A DNA stretch of 64,000 nucleotides from Pseudomonas fluorescens (lineage in GTDB: Bacteria > Pseudomonadota > Gammaproteobacteria > Pseudomonadales > Pseudomonadaceae), in the NCBI RefSeq assembly GCF_902497895.1, contig NZ_CABVHQ010000006.1, positions 62,001-126,000 of the forward strand, read 5' to 3'. The notes under the pieces are model-generated. The model did no database searches, had not been told where the DNA came from, and saw only the letters and a program-made list of their open reading frames with translations. Shown one piece after another: positions 15,342 to 26,409 of the stretch; the stretch's first letter is position 1, and the number at the start of each line of letters is the position of its first letter. Made by a program: the position numbers and the translations under genes.

Positions 15342-15370
15342 TTGACCCTGAAAGGGATCGGTCGTATACT
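15342..15370 (+). promoter_or_regulatory. Sigma-70 promoter of tRNA-fMet / rimP operon
   Basis: TTGACC (15342-15347), 17-bp spacer, TATACT (15365-15370). The predicted start is about 10 nt before the tRNA-fMet 5' end at 15387. Near-consensus boxes and position make it the likely main promoter of the metY-type tRNA and the downstream rimP-nusA-infB unit. Confidence 0.75.
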
Positions 15371-15386
15371 TCCGCCCCAGCTTTGT

Positions 15387-15463
<77 letters not shown>

Positions 15464-15473
15464 GTTTTAGCGG

Positions 15474-15495
15474 AGCCCCTTTTCAGGGGCTTTTT
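15474..15495 (+). terminator. Terminator after tRNA-fMet
   Basis: Stem AGCCCCT/AGGGGCT with a TTTC loop, followed by five T. Probably partial, because the rimP operon has no other obvious strong promoter. Confidence 0.82.
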
Positions 15496-15541
15496 GTTAG
15501 CTGGACACTTTATAACGGCGTTATTCGACGGCGTTTCAGGG

Positions 15542-15567
15542 ATGGGCGCTTCGCCCATTTTTTTTTA
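15542..15567 (+). terminator. Second terminator in the rimP leader
   Basis: Stem ATGGGCG/CGCCCAT with a CTT loop and a run of nine T, ending about 40 nt before the rimP start. Two successive terminators between the initiator tRNA and rimP mirror the E. coli metY-rimP leader, where read-through adjusts nusA-infB expression. Confidence 0.8.
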
Positions 15568-15605
15568 TTTATACAGCATGCAAAAACATGCACGAGGGGG
15601 TTCAG

Positions 15606-16064
15606 GTGTCGAGCAAGCTAGAACAGTTGCAGGCCTTGCTGGCCCCGGTGGTCGTGGCCCTTGGCTATGAATGCTGGGGTATTGAGTTTTCAGCTCAAGG
15701 TCGCCACTCACTGCTGCGCGTTTATATCGATAAAGAAGGCGGTGTTCTGGTGGATGACTGCGCCATCGTCAGCCGTCAGATCAGTGGTGTTCTGGATGTT
15801 GAAGATCCGATCGCTGTTGAATACACCCTTGAAGTTTCCTCGCCTGGCATGGAACGCCCACTGTTCACTCTTGAGCAGTTTGCAAAATTTGCCGGTGAAC
15901 AAGTGAAGATCAAGCTGCGTTCACCTTTCGAAGGTCGACGCAATTTTCAAGGCCTTCTGCGCGGCGTAGAAGAGCAGGACGTCGTGGTGCTGGTTGAAGA
16001 GCATGAGTTCCTGTTGCCGATCGATATGATCGACAAGGCCAACATTATTCCCAGTTTTGACTGA
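15606..16064 (+). CDS. rimP: Ribosome maturation factor RimP
   Basis: Needed for 30S subunit maturation. 152 aa from GTG 15606 ([15 protein letters not shown]), 5 nt after GAGGGGG; the in-frame ATG 15588 lies upstream of that ribosome site and adds non-conserved residues. The N-terminal domain contains [10 protein letters not shown] and [15 protein letters not shown], then [16 protein letters not shown], and an SH3-like C-terminal domain. First gene of the rimP-nusA-infB operon. Confidence 0.94.
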   Translation: MSSKLEQLQALLAPVVVALGYECWGIEFSAQGRHSLLRVYIDKEGGVLVDDCAIVSRQISGVLDVEDPIAVEYTLEVSSPGMERPLFTLEQFAKFAGEQVKIKLRSPFEGRRNFQGLLRGVEEQDVVVLVEEHEFLLPIDMIDKANIIPSFD

Positions 16065-16111
16065 GACGCGGATCCCGCGGATCCAATGGCTTGCGAAAGG
16101 CGAGGCGTACG

Positions 16112-17593
16112 ATGAGCAAAGAAGTACTGCTGGTTGTTGAGTCGGTATCCAATGAAAAGGGCGTACCGGCAAACGTTATTTTTGAAGCGCTGGAGCTGGC
16201 TCTGGCCACTGCTACCAAAAAACGTTTCGAAGACGAAGTTGACCTGCGTGTGGAAATTAACCGCCACACCGGTGCCTATGAAACTTTCCGTCGCTGGGCG
16301 GTAGTCGAAGAAGCAGATCTGGACGATCCGGCTATCGAGATGTGGGTCGAGCAGGCTCAGGAAGCCCAGCCTGGCGCTAAAGCTGGCGACATCGTCGAAG
16401 TAAAAATCGACTCGATCGAGTTTGGCCGCATCGCTGCACAGACTGCCAAGCAAGTCATCGTGCAGAAAGTCCGCGAAGCCGAGCGTGCTCAAGTCGTTGA
16501 TGCCTATCGCGAGCGTCTGGGAGAAATCATCTCCGGCACCGTGAAAAAAGTGACTCGGGACAACGTGATCGTCGATCTGGGCAACAACGCTGAAGCGTTG
16601 CTGGCTCGTGAAGACATCATCTCCCGCGAGACTTTCCGGGTGGGCGTGCGTCTTCGTGCGCTGCTCAAGGAAATCCGCACCGAGAACCGCGGCCCGCAGC
16701 TGATCCTGTCGCGTACCGCGCCGGAAATGCTGATCGAGTTGTTCCGCATCGAAGTGCCGGAAATCGCTGAAGGCCTGATCGAAGTGATGGCAGCAGCCCG
16801 TGATCCGGGTTCGCGCGCCAAGATTGCGGTCCGCTCCAAAGATAAACGCATCGACCCGCAAGGCGCTTGCATCGGTATGCGCGGTTCGCGCGTCCAGGCA
16901 GTGTCGGGTGAGTTGGGCGGTGAGCGTGTGGACATCGTCCTGTGGGACGACAACCCTGCGCAGTTCGTGATCAATGCAATGTCGCCGGCTGAAGTGGCGG
17001 CAATTATCGTTGACGAGGATGCCCATGCAATGGACATCGCCGTTGGCGCAGACAATCTGGCTCAGGCCATCGGTCGCGGTGGTCAGAACGTGCGTCTGGC
17101 TAGCCAGTTGACTGGCTGGACCCTGAACGTGATGACCGAATCGGACATCCAGGCTAAGCAGCAAGCAGAAACCGGCGACATCCTGCGCAACTTCATCGAC
17201 GAGCTGGAAGTCGACGAAGATCTGGCACAGGTACTGGTCGATGAAGGCTTCACCAGCCTGGAAGAGATTGCCTACGTACCGCTGGAAGAAATGCTCAACA
17301 TCGATGGCTTTGACGAAGACACCGTCAACGAGCTTCGCGCTCGCGCCAAGGATCGTTTGTTGACCAAAGCCATCGCTACTGAGGAAAAGCTGGCAGACGC
17401 CCATCCGGCCGAAGACCTGCTCTCGCTTGAGGGTATGGACAAGGATTTGGCGATGGAACTGGCGGTGCGCGGCGTAATTACCCGCGAAGACCTGGCCGAG
17501 CAGTCTATTGACGACCTGCTCGACATCGACGGCATTGACGATGATCGTGCCGGCAAGTTGATCATGGCCGCCCGAGCCCATTGGTTCGAGTAA
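16112..17593 (+). CDS. nusA: Transcription termination/antitermination factor NusA
   Basis: Binds RNA polymerase and nascent RNA to control pausing, termination and antitermination. 493 aa from ATG 16112 ([17 protein letters not shown]). Domains in order: N-terminal RNAP-binding domain, S1 domain ([11 protein letters not shown]... [17 protein letters not shown]), two KH domains (with the GxxG loops GMRGSR and GRGGQN), and two C-terminal acidic helix-hairpin repeats ([30 protein letters not shown]). Intact and typical. Confidence 0.97.
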   Translation: MSKEVLLVVESVSNEKGVPANVIFEALELALATATKKRFEDEVDLRVEINRHTGAYETFRRWAVVEEADLDDPAIEMWVEQAQEAQPGAKAGDIVEVKIDSIEFGRIAAQTAKQVIVQKVREAERAQVVDAYRERLGEIISGTVKKVTRDNVIVDLGNNAEALLAREDIISRETFRVGVRLRALLKEIRTENRGPQLILSRTAPEMLIELFRIEVPEIAEGLIEVMAAARDPGSRAKIAVRSKDKRIDPQGACIGMRGSRVQAVSGELGGERVDIVLWDDNPAQFVINAMSPAEVAAIIVDEDAHAMDIAVGADNLAQAIGRGGQNVRLASQLTGWTLNVMTESDIQAKQQAETGDILRNFIDELEVDEDLAQVLVDEGFTSLEEIAYVPLEEMLNIDGFDEDTVNELRARAKDRLLTKAIATEEKLADAHPAEDLLSLEGMDKDLAMELAVRGVITREDLAEQSIDDLLDIDGIDDDRAGKLIMAARAHWFE

Positions 17594-17620
17594 TTAGGCG
17601 CGGCCTGAGGAGAGAAATGC

Positions 17621-20137
17621 ATGACGCAAGTCACGGTGAAACAACTGGCCGATGAGGTCAAAACACCGGTAGAGCGCCTGTTGCAGCAGATGCGTGAGGC
17701 AGGTCTGCCGCACACCGCCGCCGAGCAAGGCGTGTCCGATAATGAGAAGCAGGCTCTGCTGACTCATTTGAAGAGCAGTCACAAGGCGAAAGTGGAAGAA
17801 CCGCGCAAGATCACTCTGCAGCGCAAAACCACCAGCACCCTGCGTGTTGCCGGAAGTAAAAGCATCAGCGTTGAAGTACGCAAGAAGAAAGTCTTCGTAC
17901 AGCGCAGCCCGGAAGAAATCGAAGCCGAGCGCAAACGCGAACTGGAAGAACGTCGCGCAGTAGAAAATGCTGCACGTCAGAAGGCTGAAGAAGAATCCAA
18001 GCGTCGCGCCGAAGAAGAAGCGCGTCGCCAGCCTGCTACTGCGCAATCGTCCGCAAATGACGCTGTTGTAGCGCCTGTTGCTGTCGCCGCACCTGTGCAT
18101 GAAGCCGCTCCTGTAGTGGCTGCTGCACCGGCTGCCGACACTCGCAAGCGTGATGAGCAACGTCGCCCGGACAAACCACGCAGTGACGACAGCAGTCGTC
18201 GCGGCGATGGCGAGCGCAAAAGCAATGCTCCGCATCGTGCAACCGTTAAAGAGAAGGCTCCGGCTCCACGCGTTGCCCCTCGTACTACCGACGAAGAAAG
18301 CGATAGCTTCCGTCGTGGTGGTCGCGGCAAGGCCAAGCTGAAGAAACGTAACGCCCACGGTTTCCAGAGCCCAACCGGCCCAGTGGTTCGTGACGTGCAG
18401 ATCGGCGAGACCATCACTGTGGGCGAATTGGCCGCGCAGATGTCGGTCAAGGCTGCTGAAGTCATCAAGTTCATGTTCAAGATGGGCACTCCGGCGACCA
18501 TCAACCAGGTACTCGATCAGGAAACTGCTCAGCTGGTAGCTGAAGAACTGGGCCACAAAGTGACCCTGGTCAGCGACACCGCCCTGGAAGATTCCCTGGC
18601 AGAATCGTTGAAGTTCGAAGGTGAGGCGTTCTCCCGTGCTCCAGTCGTGACCGTAATGGGCCACGTTGACCATGGTAAAACCTCGCTGCTCGACTACATC
18701 CGTCGTGCCAAGGTAGCTGCTGGCGAAGCCGGTGGTATCACCCAGCACATCGGTGCTTACCACGTTGAAACCGATCGCGGCATGGTCACCTTCCTCGACA
18801 CCCCGGGTCACGCGGCGTTTACCGCAATGCGTGCTCGTGGTGCCAAGGCGACCGACATCGTGATCCTGGTAGTTGCGGCGGACGACGGCGTAATGCCGCA
18901 GACCATCGAAGCTGTTCAGCATGCCAAGGCCGCCGGTGTTCCGCTGGTTGTTGCAGTGAACAAAATCGACAAGCCGGGTGCCGATCTCGATCGCATTCGT
19001 AGCGAACTGTCTGTCCACGGTGTCACGTCCGAAGAATGGGGTGGTGATACTCCGTTCGTGTCAGTCTCCGCGAAAATGGGTACTGGCGTTGACGACCTGC
19101 TGGAAGCAGTCCTGCTGCAAGCCGAGGTTCTCGAACTCAAAGCAACCCCGTCCGCTCCTGGTCGTGGCGTTGTGGTTGAATCGCGTCTCGACAAAGGTCG
19201 TGGCCCGGTTGCAACCGTTCTGGTTTCCGACGGTACGCTGCGTCAAGGCGACATGGTCCTGGTCGGTTCGAACTTCGGCCGTATCCGGGCGATGCTTGAC
19301 GAAAACGGCAAGCCGATTAAAGAAGCCGGTCCATCGATCCCGGTCGAGATTCTCGGCCTGGATGGTACGCCGGAAGCTGGCGACGAGCTGAGCGTAATGA
19401 CTGACGAGAAGAAGGCACGTGAAGTTGCCCTGTTCCGTCAAGGCAAGTTCCGCGAAGTCAAACTGGCTCGTGCTCACGCCGGCAAGCTGGAAAATATCTT
19501 CGAGAACATGGGCCAGGAAGAGAAGAAGACGCTTAACATCGTCCTCAAATCCGACGTCCGTGGCTCGCTGGAAGCTCTGCAGGGCGCCCTCGGCGGCCTG
19601 GGTAACGATGAAGTGCAAGTGCGCGTAGTCGGTGGCGGTGTCGGTGGTATCACCGAGAGCGACGCCAACCTGGCACTGGCCTCCAACGCTGTACTGTTCG
19701 GCTTCAACGTGCGTGCCGATGCCGGCGCTCGCAAGATCGTCGAGCAGGAAGGTCTGGATATGCGTTATTACAACGTGATCTACGACATCATCGAAGACGT
19801 CAAGAAAGCCCTTACCGGCATGCTTGGCAGCGACGTCCGGGAGAACATCCTGGGTATCGCTGAAGTCCGCGACGTGTTCCGTTCGCCGAAGTTTGGTGCG
19901 ATCGCCGGCTGTATGGTTCTGGAAGGTGTGGTTCACCGCAACCGTCCGATCCGTGTACTGCGCGAAGACATCGTTATTTTCGAAGGCGAACTCGAATCCC
20001 TGCGCCGCTTCAAGGACGATATGTCCGAAGTGCGTGCCGGCATGGAATGCGGTATCGGCGTCAAGAGCTACAACGACGTCAAGCCGGGTGACAAGATCGA
20101 AGTCTTCGAGAAGGTCCAGGTTGCTCGCAGCCTCTAA
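17621..20137 (+). CDS. infB: Translation initiation factor IF-2
   Basis: GTPase that brings fMet-tRNA to the 30S subunit and promotes subunit joining. 838 aa. The N-terminal IF2-N domain ([24 protein letters not shown]) is followed by a long charged Glu/Arg/Ala-rich linker and a second IF2-N-like domain. The G domain has G1 GHVDHGKT at 347-354, DTPGH, and NKIDKP. C-terminal domains II-IV end [11 protein letters not shown] 17621 is 27 nt after nusA. Confidence 0.97.
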   Translation: MTQVTVKQLADEVKTPVERLLQQMREAGLPHTAAEQGVSDNEKQALLTHLKSSHKAKVEEPRKITLQRKTTSTLRVAGSKSISVEVRKKKVFVQRSPEEIEAERKRELEERRAVENAARQKAEEESKRRAEEEARRQPATAQSSANDAVVAPVAVAAPVHEAAPVVAAAPAADTRKRDEQRRPDKPRSDDSSRRGDGERKSNAPHRATVKEKAPAPRVAPRTTDEESDSFRRGGRGKAKLKKRNAHGFQSPTGPVVRDVQIGETITVGELAAQMSVKAAEVIKFMFKMGTPATINQVLDQETAQLVAEELGHKVTLVSDTALEDSLAESLKFEGEAFSRAPVVTVMGHVDHGKTSLLDYIRRAKVAAGEAGGITQHIGAYHVETDRGMVTFLDTPGHAAFTAMRARGAKATDIVILVVAADDGVMPQTIEAVQHAKAAGVPLVVAVNKIDKPGADLDRIRSELSVHGVTSEEWGGDTPFVSVSAKMGTGVDDLLEAVLLQAEVLELKATPSAPGRGVVVESRLDKGRGPVATVLVSDGTLRQGDMVLVGSNFGRIRAMLDENGKPIKEAGPSIPVEILGLDGTPEAGDELSVMTDEKKAREVALFRQGKFREVKLARAHAGKLENIFENMGQEEKKTLNIVLKSDVRGSLEALQGALGGLGNDEVQVRVVGGGVGGITESDANLALASNAVLFGFNVRADAGARKIVEQEGLDMRYYNVIYDIIEDVKKALTGMLGSDVRENILGIAEVRDVFRSPKFGAIAGCMVLEGVVHRNRPIRVLREDIVIFEGELESLRRFKDDMSEVRAGMECGIGVKSYNDVKPGDKIEVFEKVQVARSL

Positions 20138-20208
20138 GTCGCGAGCTCCAAGAGCCATGGTGGGTCATAGCATGCCAATGCGCTGCGCTCACTCGGGACT
20201 CTAAACGC

Positions 20209-20243
20209 AACGCCCGGTCCGGCTTCTGCCTGGCCGGGCGTTT
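20209..20243 (+). terminator. Terminator between infB and rbfA
   Basis: Stem AACGCCCGG/CCGGGCGTT with a 16-nt loop and only TTTG after it. It probably causes partial termination, because rbfA follows in the same operon in related genomes. Confidence 0.6.
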
Positions 20244-20296
20244 GCCGCTTTCAGACCACACGGGTTTCACCGTGGGTCAGTGACAGGTAACGATAC

Positions 20297-20698
20297 ATGG
20301 CAAAAGAATATAGCCGTACCCAACGTATCGGCGATCAGATGCAGCGCGAGCTGGCACAACTGATCCGTCGTGAAGTCAAAGACCCGCGCGTCGGTCTGGT
20401 CACCATTACCGCTGTTGAAGTCAGCCGTGACGTCGGTCACGCCAAGATCTTCATCACCGTGATGGGCCAGGACAACGCCGAAGACATCGCCCAGAGCATC
20501 AAGGTGCTCAATTCGGCCGCCGGCTTCCTGCGTATGCAGCTGGCTCGCGAGATGAAGCTGCGCAGCGTTCCACAGTTGCACTTCCACTACGACGAAAGCG
20601 TCGTGCGTGGTGCCCATCTGTCGGCGTTGATCGAACGCGCCGTGGCTGAGGACAACCAGCACCCGGTCGCGGCTGAACCAGAAGACGCCAAGGAGTAA
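20297..20698 (+). CDS. rbfA: 30S ribosome-binding factor RbfA
   Basis: Binds 30S precursors and assists 16S rRNA 5'-end maturation. 133 aa. KH-like fold: [38 protein letters not shown] is the family signature, followed by [32 protein letters not shown]. The stop is 3 nt before truB. Confidence 0.96.
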   Translation: MAKEYSRTQRIGDQMQRELAQLIRREVKDPRVGLVTITAVEVSRDVGHAKIFITVMGQDNAEDIAQSIKVLNSAAGFLRMQLAREMKLRSVPQLHFHYDESVVRGAHLSALIERAVAEDNQHPVAAEPEDAKE

Positions 20699-20701
20699 TC
20701 G

Positions 20702-21619
20702 GTGGCTCAGGTCAAACGTATCCGTCGTAACGTCAGTGGCATCATCCTGCTCGACAAACCGTTGGGGTTCACCTCCAACGCGGCGTTGCAGAAGGTCCGC
20801 TGGCTGCTCAATGCCGAAAAGGCCGGGCATACCGGCAGCCTTGATCCGCTTGCCACTGGCGTGTTGCCGTTGTGCTTTGGTGAAGCTACCAAGTTCTCGC
20901 AATACTTGCTCGATTCGGACAAGGCTTATGAAACCTTGGCGCAATTGGGCAAAACCACCACCACGGCGGACGCCGAAGGTGAGGTTTTGCAAACGCGGGA
21001 AGTGACCGTCGGTCGCGCCGATATTGAAGCTGTCTTGCCGAATTTTCGCGGTCAAATCAGTCAGATACCGCCGATGTACTCGGCCCTCAAGCGCGATGGT
21101 CAGCCGCTGTACAAGCTGGCCCGTGCAGGTGAAGTGGTGGAGCGCGAACCGCGTTCTGTTACTATTGCGCGCTTGGAATTGCTAGCGTTCGAGGGTGATA
21201 CTGCCCGGCTGGCAGTGGATTGCAGCAAAGGCACCTATATCCGCACCCTGGTGGAGGATATCGGTGAGCAACTCGGTTGTGGCGCTTACGTGGCAGAATT
21301 GCGACGTACCCAGGCCGGGCCTTTCACGCTGGCCCAGACGGTCACGCTGGAAGAGTTGGAAGCAGTCCATGCCGAAGGCGGCAACGAAGCGGTCGATCGC
21401 TTCCTGATGCCATCGGACAGCGGCTTGCTGGATTGGCCGCTGTTGCAGTTCTCGGAGCACAGCTCGTTCTACTGGCTTAACGGCCAGCCGGTACGAGCCC
21501 CGGATGCACCGAAGTTCGGCATGGTACGGGTACAGGATCATAACGGTCGTTTCATCGGTATCGGTGAAGTGAGCGAAGACGGGCGCATCGCGCCGCGTCG
21601 ACTGATTCGGTCAGAATGA
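20702..21619 (+). CDS. truB: tRNA pseudouridine(55) synthase
   Basis: Makes pseudouridine 55 in the T loop of tRNAs. 305 aa, GTG start at 20702. The catalytic Asp48 lies in [16 protein letters not shown]; the family motifs [24 protein letters not shown] and [14 protein letters not shown] follow. The C-terminal part has the extra domain of gammaproteobacterial TruB. Confidence 0.96.
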   Translation: MAQVKRIRRNVSGIILLDKPLGFTSNAALQKVRWLLNAEKAGHTGSLDPLATGVLPLCFGEATKFSQYLLDSDKAYETLAQLGKTTTTADAEGEVLQTREVTVGRADIEAVLPNFRGQISQIPPMYSALKRDGQPLYKLARAGEVVEREPRSVTIARLELLAFEGDTARLAVDCSKGTYIRTLVEDIGEQLGCGAYVAELRRTQAGPFTLAQTVTLEELEAVHAEGGNEAVDRFLMPSDSGLLDWPLLQFSEHSSFYWLNGQPVRAPDAPKFGMVRVQDHNGRFIGIGEVSEDGRIAPRRLIRSE

Positions 21620-21723
21620 CCGGAACCAGCCTGTGTAACAGCAGGCTGGAACGAGGGTGGCTGTTAACAGGCACGGTCACTACTCACTTTTGAATACAGG
21701 GATTTGTCCCTGGCCTGTTGAAG

Positions 21724-21740
21724 CTGTTTTTCTGAAACAG
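21724..21740 (+). promoter_or_regulatory. Leader hairpin upstream of rpsO
   Basis: CTGTTT/AAACAG stem with a short loop, 24 nt before the rpsO ATG. S15 represses its own translation through leader RNA structure in E. coli, so a regulatory role is possible but is not shown by the sequence alone. Confidence 0.3.
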
Positions 21741-21763
21741 TTTCCTGATAAAAGGATTGCCTC

Positions 21764-22033
21764 ATGGCTCTCGACGTTCAAGAAAAAGCTCAAATCGTAG
21801 CTGACTACCAGCAAGCTGTTGGTGACACTGGTTCGCCAGAAGTGCAAGTTGCACTGCTGACCCACAACATCAACAAACTGCAAGGTCACTTCAAGACCAA
21901 CGGTAAAGATCACCACTCGCGTCGTGGTCTGATCCGCATGGTAAACCAGCGTCGTAAGCTGCTGGACTACCTGAAAGGCAAGGACGTGAGCCGTTACAGC
22001 GCTCTGATCGCTCGCCTGGGTCTGCGTCGCTAA
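21764..22033 (+). CDS. rpsO: 30S ribosomal protein S15
   Basis: 89 aa primary 16S rRNA-binding protein. Recognisable from [23 protein letters not shown], the [22 protein letters not shown] core and [12 protein letters not shown] at the end. ATG 21764 is preceded by AAAGGA. The gene lies between truB and pnp, the standard order. Confidence 0.98.
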   Translation: MALDVQEKAQIVADYQQAVGDTGSPEVQVALLTHNINKLQGHFKTNGKDHHSRRGLIRMVNQRRKLLDYLKGKDVSRYSALIARLGLRR

Positions 22034-22066
22034 TAAGCGATTGCGCTAGAGGTTGGTTGTTTGCTG

Positions 22067-22093
22067 TGCGTCAGCGGGTTTCCCGCAGGCGCA
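22067..22093 (+). promoter_or_regulatory. Hairpin between rpsO and pnp
   Basis: Imperfect stem-loop with CGGG/CCCG core and TGCG/CGCA base, no T-run. In E. coli the rpsO-pnp spacer holds an RNase III processing stem that starts PNPase autoregulation; this stem is in the equivalent place. Confidence 0.35.
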
Positions 22094-22227
22094 TGGCAAG
22101 CTCCCAGCCTCAAGTTTTATCTGGATAGTCGTTTTACCCTGGACAGGCGTTGGGCCGATTCCCGACATTGCCCAAGAATTTCGCAAGAAGACAAGTTCCC
22201 CAAGAGCCACAAAGAAGGTAGGACACC

Positions 22228-24333
22228 GTGAACCCGGTAATCAAAAAATTCCAGTTCGGTCAATCGACCGTTACCCTCGAGACCGGCCGTATCGCCCGTC
22301 AGGCCTCCGGCGCAGTATTGGTCACCGTTGACGACGACGTCAGCGTGTTGGTGACTGTAGTCGGTGCCAAACAAGCTGATCCAGGCAAGGGCTTCTTTCC
22401 TCTGTCTGTTCACTACCAGGAAAAGACTTACGCTGCCGGTAAGATCCCTGGCGGTTTCTTCAAGCGCGAAGGCCGTCCTTCCGAGAAAGAAACCCTGACT
22501 TCGCGACTGATCGACCGTCCGATCCGTCCGCTGTTCCCGGAAGGTTTCATGAACGAAGTGCAGGTTGTCTGCACCGTTCTGTCCACCAGCAAAAAGACTG
22601 ATCCAGACGTTGCTGCAATGATCGGTACTTCCGCTGCGCTGGCAATCTCCGGTATTCCTTTCGATGGTCCGATCGGCGCTGCCCGCGTTGCGTTCCACGA
22701 AAGCACCGGCTACCTGCTGAACCCGACTTACGAGCAACTCAAGGCTTCGAGCCTGGACATGGTAGTAGCTGGTACTTCGGAAGCGGTATTGATGGTTGAA
22801 TCGGAAGCTAAAGAGCTGACCGAAGACCAGATGCTGGGCGCCGTACTGTTTGCTCACGACGAGTTCCAGGTTGTGATCAATGCTGTCAAGGAACTGGCCG
22901 CCGAAGCTGCCAAACCGACCTGGGCCTGGGCTCCACAGCCAGAAGCCACCGCACTGCTGGGCGCTATTCGTTCCGAGTTCGGCGAAGCGATCTCCCAGGC
23001 TTACACCCTCACCGTCAAGCACGAGCGTTATGCACGTCTGGGCGAACTGCGCGAGCAGATCGTTGCCAAGCTGTCGGGCGAAGAAGGCCAGCCGACTTCC
23101 GCTGAAGTCAAAGCTGCCTTCGGTGAAATCGAATACCGCACCGTTCGCGAAAACATCGTTAACGGCAAGCCGCGTATCGATGGCCGTGACACCCGCACCG
23201 TACGTCCGCTGAACATCGAAGTCGGCGTTCTGCCGAAGACCCACGGTTCGGCACTGTTCACCCGTGGCGAAACCCAGGCTCTGGTAGTCGCGACTCTGGG
23301 TACTGCCCGTGACGCGCAGCTGCTGGATACCCTGGAAGGCGAGAAAAAAGACCCGTTCATGCTGCACTACAACTTCCCTCCGTTCTCGGTAGGCGAGTGT
23401 GGTCGCATGGGTGGTGCTGGTCGTCGCGAAATCGGTCACGGCCGTCTGGCCCGTCGTTCGGTTCAGGCCATGCTGCCTGCTGCCGACGTGTTCCCGTACA
23501 CCATTCGTATCGTATCGGAAATCACCGAGTCCAACGGTTCGAGCTCCATGGCTTCGGTCTGCGGTGCTTCCCTGGCGCTGATGGACGCCGGTGTGCCGAT
23601 GAAGGCTCCGGTTGCCGGTATCGCCATGGGGCTGGTCAAAGAAGGCGAGAAATTCGCCGTCCTGACCGACATCCTGGGTGACGAAGACCACCTGGGCGAC
23701 ATGGACTTCAAAGTAGCCGGTACCGCCAAGGGTGTTACCGCGCTGCAGATGGACATCAAGATCAAGGGCATCACCGAAGAAATCATGGAAATCGCTCTGG
23801 GCCAAGCCCTGGAAGCGCGCCTGAACATCCTCGGCCAGATGAACCAGATTCTTGCTCAGTCCCGCACCGAGCTGTCGGAAAATGCTCCGACCATGATCGC
23901 GATGAAAATCGACACCGACAAAATCCGTGATGTCATCGGTAAAGGCGGCGCGACCATTCGTGCGATCTGTGAAGAGACCAAGGCTTCGATCGACATCGAA
24001 GACGACGGTTCGATCAAGATCTTCGGCGAAACCAAGGAAGCGGCTGAAGCGGCTCGTCAGCGCGTTCTGGGTATCACCGCTGAAGCCGAAATCGGCAAGA
24101 TCTACGTCGGTAAGGTTGAGCGCATCGTCGACTTCGGTGCCTTCGTCAACATCCTGCCAGGCAAAGACGGTCTGGTTCACATCTCGATGCTGAGCGACGC
24201 TCGCGTAGAGAAAGTGACCGACATCCTGAAAGAAGGCCAGGAAGTGGAAGTGCTGGTACTGGACGTGGACAACCGCGGCCGTATCAAGCTGTCCATCAAG
24301 GACGTAGCAGCAGCCAAGGCTTCGGGCGTTTAA
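22228..24333 (+). CDS. pnp: Polyribonucleotide nucleotidyltransferase (PNPase)
   Basis: 3'-5' phosphorolytic exoribonuclease and degradosome component. 701 aa from GTG 22228, preceded by AAGGTAGG. Two RNase PH domains flank an all-helical domain; the second holds [23 protein letters not shown] and the catalytic region [21 protein letters not shown] domain ([15 protein letters not shown]) and an S1 domain ([24 protein letters not shown]) close the protein. Confidence 0.98.
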   Translation: MNPVIKKFQFGQSTVTLETGRIARQASGAVLVTVDDDVSVLVTVVGAKQADPGKGFFPLSVHYQEKTYAAGKIPGGFFKREGRPSEKETLTSRLIDRPIRPLFPEGFMNEVQVVCTVLSTSKKTDPDVAAMIGTSAALAISGIPFDGPIGAARVAFHESTGYLLNPTYEQLKASSLDMVVAGTSEAVLMVESEAKELTEDQMLGAVLFAHDEFQVVINAVKELAAEAAKPTWAWAPQPEATALLGAIRSEFGEAISQAYTLTVKHERYARLGELREQIVAKLSGEEGQPTSAEVKAAFGEIEYRTVRENIVNGKPRIDGRDTRTVRPLNIEVGVLPKTHGSALFTRGETQALVVATLGTARDAQLLDTLEGEKKDPFMLHYNFPPFSVGECGRMGGAGRREIGHGRLARRSVQAMLPAADVFPYTIRIVSEITESNGSSSMASVCGASLALMDAGVPMKAPVAGIAMGLVKEGEKFAVLTDILGDEDHLGDMDFKVAGTAKGVTALQMDIKIKGITEEIMEIALGQALEARLNILGQMNQILAQSRTELSENAPTMIAMKIDTDKIRDVIGKGGATIRAICEETKASIDIEDDGSIKIFGETKEAAEAARQRVLGITAEAEIGKIYVGKVERIVDFGAFVNILPGKDGLVHISMLSDARVEKVTDILKEGQEVEVLVLDVDNRGRIKLSIKDVAAAKASGV

Positions 24334-24365
24334 TTACCCCCACGCTTAGCGGTTGATCAAGCAAG

Positions 24366-24390
24366 CGCCCCGACTGGTTCGGGGCGTTTT
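24366..24390 (+). terminator. Intrinsic terminator after pnp
   Basis: 8-bp GC-rich stem CGCCCCGA/TCGGGGCG with a 5-nt loop and TTTT. Closes the rimP-pnp unit. Confidence 0.85.
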
Positions 24391-24448
24391 GCTGTGTGCG
24401 GGAAAATCAAAAGATCGCGGCCCGCCTAGCAACTGGCGAAACCTGTTC

Positions 24449-24621
24449 GGCTGTGCGTAGCAGCTGCCGAAGGCTGCGCTGGGTTGTGCGTAGCAGCTGC
24501 CGAAGGCTGCGTTCGGCTGCGAAGCAGTCGTAAAATCAGGCGTTGCGGTGTTTCAGGCAGACCGCGTAGGCAGGATTTACGGCTGTTGCGCAGCCGAACG
24601 CAGGCTTCGCCAGCTGCTACG
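24449..24621. repeat. REP-type repeat cluster (two direct copies plus an inverted copy)
   Basis: A 27-bp unit containing GTAGCAGCTGCCGAAGGCTG occurs at 24452-24478 and again at 24485-24511 (33-bp period). An inverted relative (CGCAGGCTTCGCCAGCTGCTACG) closes the block at 24599-24621. Opposed copies around a short spacer are the layout of REPIN elements. Together with the pnp terminator this fills the 371-bp gap before tRNA-Thr; no gene is seen. Confidence 0.7.
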
Positions 24622-24666
24622 GGGGAGTTATTGCCAGGCTGAAGGAAATTGAGACGCTTGCTCCGG

Positions 24667-24695
24667 TTGCCTGACCCCATAGTCAGTGCTAGGTT
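24667..24695 (+). promoter_or_regulatory. Candidate promoter of tRNA-Thr
   Basis: TTGCCT, 17-bp spacer, TAGGTT, with a predicted start a few nucleotides before the tRNA at 24705. Moderate match to sigma-70 boxes. Confidence 0.4.
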
Positions 24696-24704
24696 TAGCC
24701 CAGC

Positions 24705-24780
24705 GCCGGTGTAGCTCAGTCGGTAGAGCAGCGCACTCGTAACGCGAAGGTCGCAGGTTCGATTCCTGTCTCCGGCACCA
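24705..24780 (+). tRNA. tRNA-Thr (anticodon CGT)
   Basis: 76 nt with encoded CCA. Acceptor GCCGGTG/TCTCCGGC, D arm GCTCAGTCGGTAGAGC, anticodon loop CTCGTAA with CGT at 24738-24740, and T arm GCAGGTTCGATTCCTGT. Closely parallels E. coli tRNA-Thr(CGT). Confidence 0.95.
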
Positions 24781-24914
24781 GCGATACTTTGTTTTCAGAT
24801 GATCCCGAATGGTTCTGAAGGCCAGATAAACCGGGCTTCAAACGGTTTTTTTGCGTCAGAGAGATCCTTGATGATCCAGATCCATCTTCCATTCCCCAGA
24901 TCAGCGAGAACGAC

Positions 24915-25220
24915 ATGACTGTTAAAGAATTGACACAAGAAGCCAGACACGAAGAAGCCCTCAAGAAGTACGTTCTTGAGACGCCCGACTTGATGGAAGA
25001 GATCAAGGACCTGAGTGCCGACGATCAGAAAGACCAGATCCAGTGGGCGTTCGAGGACGAGGCAGAAGCCCAGGGCTTGCAGCCGTGGGAGCTGACCCTC
25101 AAGTACACCACAAGCCCCGAAGAGTTCGAGGCCGAGCGCCTGGTTCTGCACAAGCAAGCGGCAGAGGTATTGGGCGTCGAGTGGGAAGAGTACTGCGAGA
25201 TGAACAACCTGGTCGTTTGA
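24915..25220 (+). CDS. Small acidic hypothetical protein (DUF6388-like)
   Basis: 101 aa, strongly acidic and helical (TVKELTQEARHEEALKKYVLETPDLMEEIKDLSADDQ). Conserved-looking aromatic positions occur at the C-terminus (GVEWEEYCEMNNLVV). No signal peptide or membrane segment. It resembles a small Pseudomonas family annotated as DUF6388; no function is known to me. It stands alone between tRNA-Thr and the convergent nadC. ATG 24915 is preceded by GAGAACGAC, a weak ribosome site. Confidence 0.65.
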   Translation: MTVKELTQEARHEEALKKYVLETPDLMEEIKDLSADDQKDQIQWAFEDEAEAQGLQPWELTLKYTTSPEEFEAERLVLHKQAAEVLGVEWEEYCEMNNLVV

Positions 25221-25224
25221 TAGC

Positions 25225-25295
25225 AACTTCAAGCTGCAAGCCATAAGCTGCGTGTCTAAACCCAGCTTGCGGCTTACAGCTTGAAGCTTGCAGCT
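25225..25295. repeat. Imperfect inverted repeat between DUF6388-like gene and nadC
   Basis: The arms AACTTCAAGCTGCAAGCC and GGCTTACAGCTTGAAGCTTG face each other across a short spacer. It lies between two converging genes and may act as a bidirectional transcript end. No T-run is evident. Confidence 0.5.
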
Positions 25296-25300
25296 GCTCC

Positions 25301-26149
25301 TCAGATACTGAGTCGCATCGACAGATCCACTGCCTTCACGTCCTTGGTCATTGCCCCGATAGAGATGTAATCCACTCCGGTTTCGGCAATCGGCCGCAAG
25401 CTGCTTTCGTTGATCCCGCCGCTTGCCTCCAACTTGGACTTGCCAGCGTTGAGACGCACCGCTTCACGCATGTCGTCGAGGCTCAGTTCGTCGAGCATGA
25501 TGATGTCGGCACCGGCAGCGAGCGCCTCCTTCAATTCCTCAAGACTCTCCACTTCGACTTCCACCGGCTTGCCCGGGGCGATCTTGTGGGCGGCACTGAT
25601 TGCCTGCGCAACGCCACCGCAGGCGGCGATATGGTTTTCCTTGATCAGGAAGGCGTCGTACAGGCCGATGCGATGGTTGTGGCAGCCACCGCAGGTGACG
25701 GCATACTTCTGCGCCAGACGCAGCCCAGGCAGCGTTTTGCGCGTATCCAGCAGTTTGACCTGGGTATCGGCGACGAAGTCGGCGTAATACTGCGCCCGGG
25801 TGGCAACCCCGGATAGCAACTGCAGGAAGTTCAGTGCGCAGCGTTCACCGCTGAGCAGCGAACGAGCGGGGCCCTCGAGGTGAAACAGCACTTGATTGGG
25901 GCTGACTCGTTCACCGTCAGCTACCTGCCAATGCACCGCAACCCGCGGGTCCAGCTGCCGAAATACCGAATCGACCCAGGCGGTGCCGCAGATGACGGCT
26001 GCATCGCGGGTGATGATGGTGGCTTTGGCCAGGCGTTCGGCCGGGATCAGTTGTGCGGTGATGTCGCCGCTGCCAATGTCTTCAAGCAACGCACGGCGCA
26101 CGTTGGCTTCGATTTCGGCGGTCAGGTCGGCGAGATGTAGATTCGGCAT
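25301..26149 (-). CDS. nadC: Nicotinate-nucleotide pyrophosphorylase (quinolinate phosphoribosyltransferase)
   Basis: Converts quinolinate and PRPP to nicotinate mononucleotide in de novo NAD synthesis. 282 aa from ATG 26149 ([14 protein letters not shown]), the family start; an ATG 18 nt upstream is less likely. Signatures: [47 protein letters not shown] with CGGCHNHR, and late [11 protein letters not shown] and [11 protein letters not shown]. Divergent from the DUF1631 gene. Confidence 0.96.
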   Translation of the reverse strand: MPNLHLADLTAEIEANVRRALLEDIGSGDITAQLIPAERLAKATIITRDAAVICGTAWVDSVFRQLDPRVAVHWQVADGERVSPNQVLFHLEGPARSLLSGERCALNFLQLLSGVATRAQYYADFVADTQVKLLDTRKTLPGLRLAQKYAVTCGGCHNHRIGLYDAFLIKENHIAACGGVAQAISAAHKIAPGKPVEVEVESLEELKEALAAGADIIMLDELSLDDMREAVRLNAGKSKLEASGGINESSLRPIAETGVDYISIGAMTKDVKAVDLSMRLSI

Positions 26150-26409
26150 AACGGGCTCCACAAACAAAGTGGCTCGATTATAGGGCCATGCCGCGAGCTA
26201 ACCCAAGGCGGCAAACACTTTCACTTCGCGCTGAAGTCTGCATTTGGTCGCATCATCCGAGTCGTTTGGCCCGGGCGAGTGTCTGAGCTCAAGCCTGTTT
26301 CAAAATGAAATGCAGGTCTGCTGGCACAAGCGGCATCTTTTGCAGATAATTCGCCTTGTAATTGACGTCATGGCTTTGACGTCTTGATTCACCGTTACCG
26401 GAGGCCTGG

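Noticed and set aside
24449..24621. CRISPR array
   Set aside because: Only two direct units with a few base pairs between them, plus an inverted copy; there are no spacers of constant length and no cas genes in the window.
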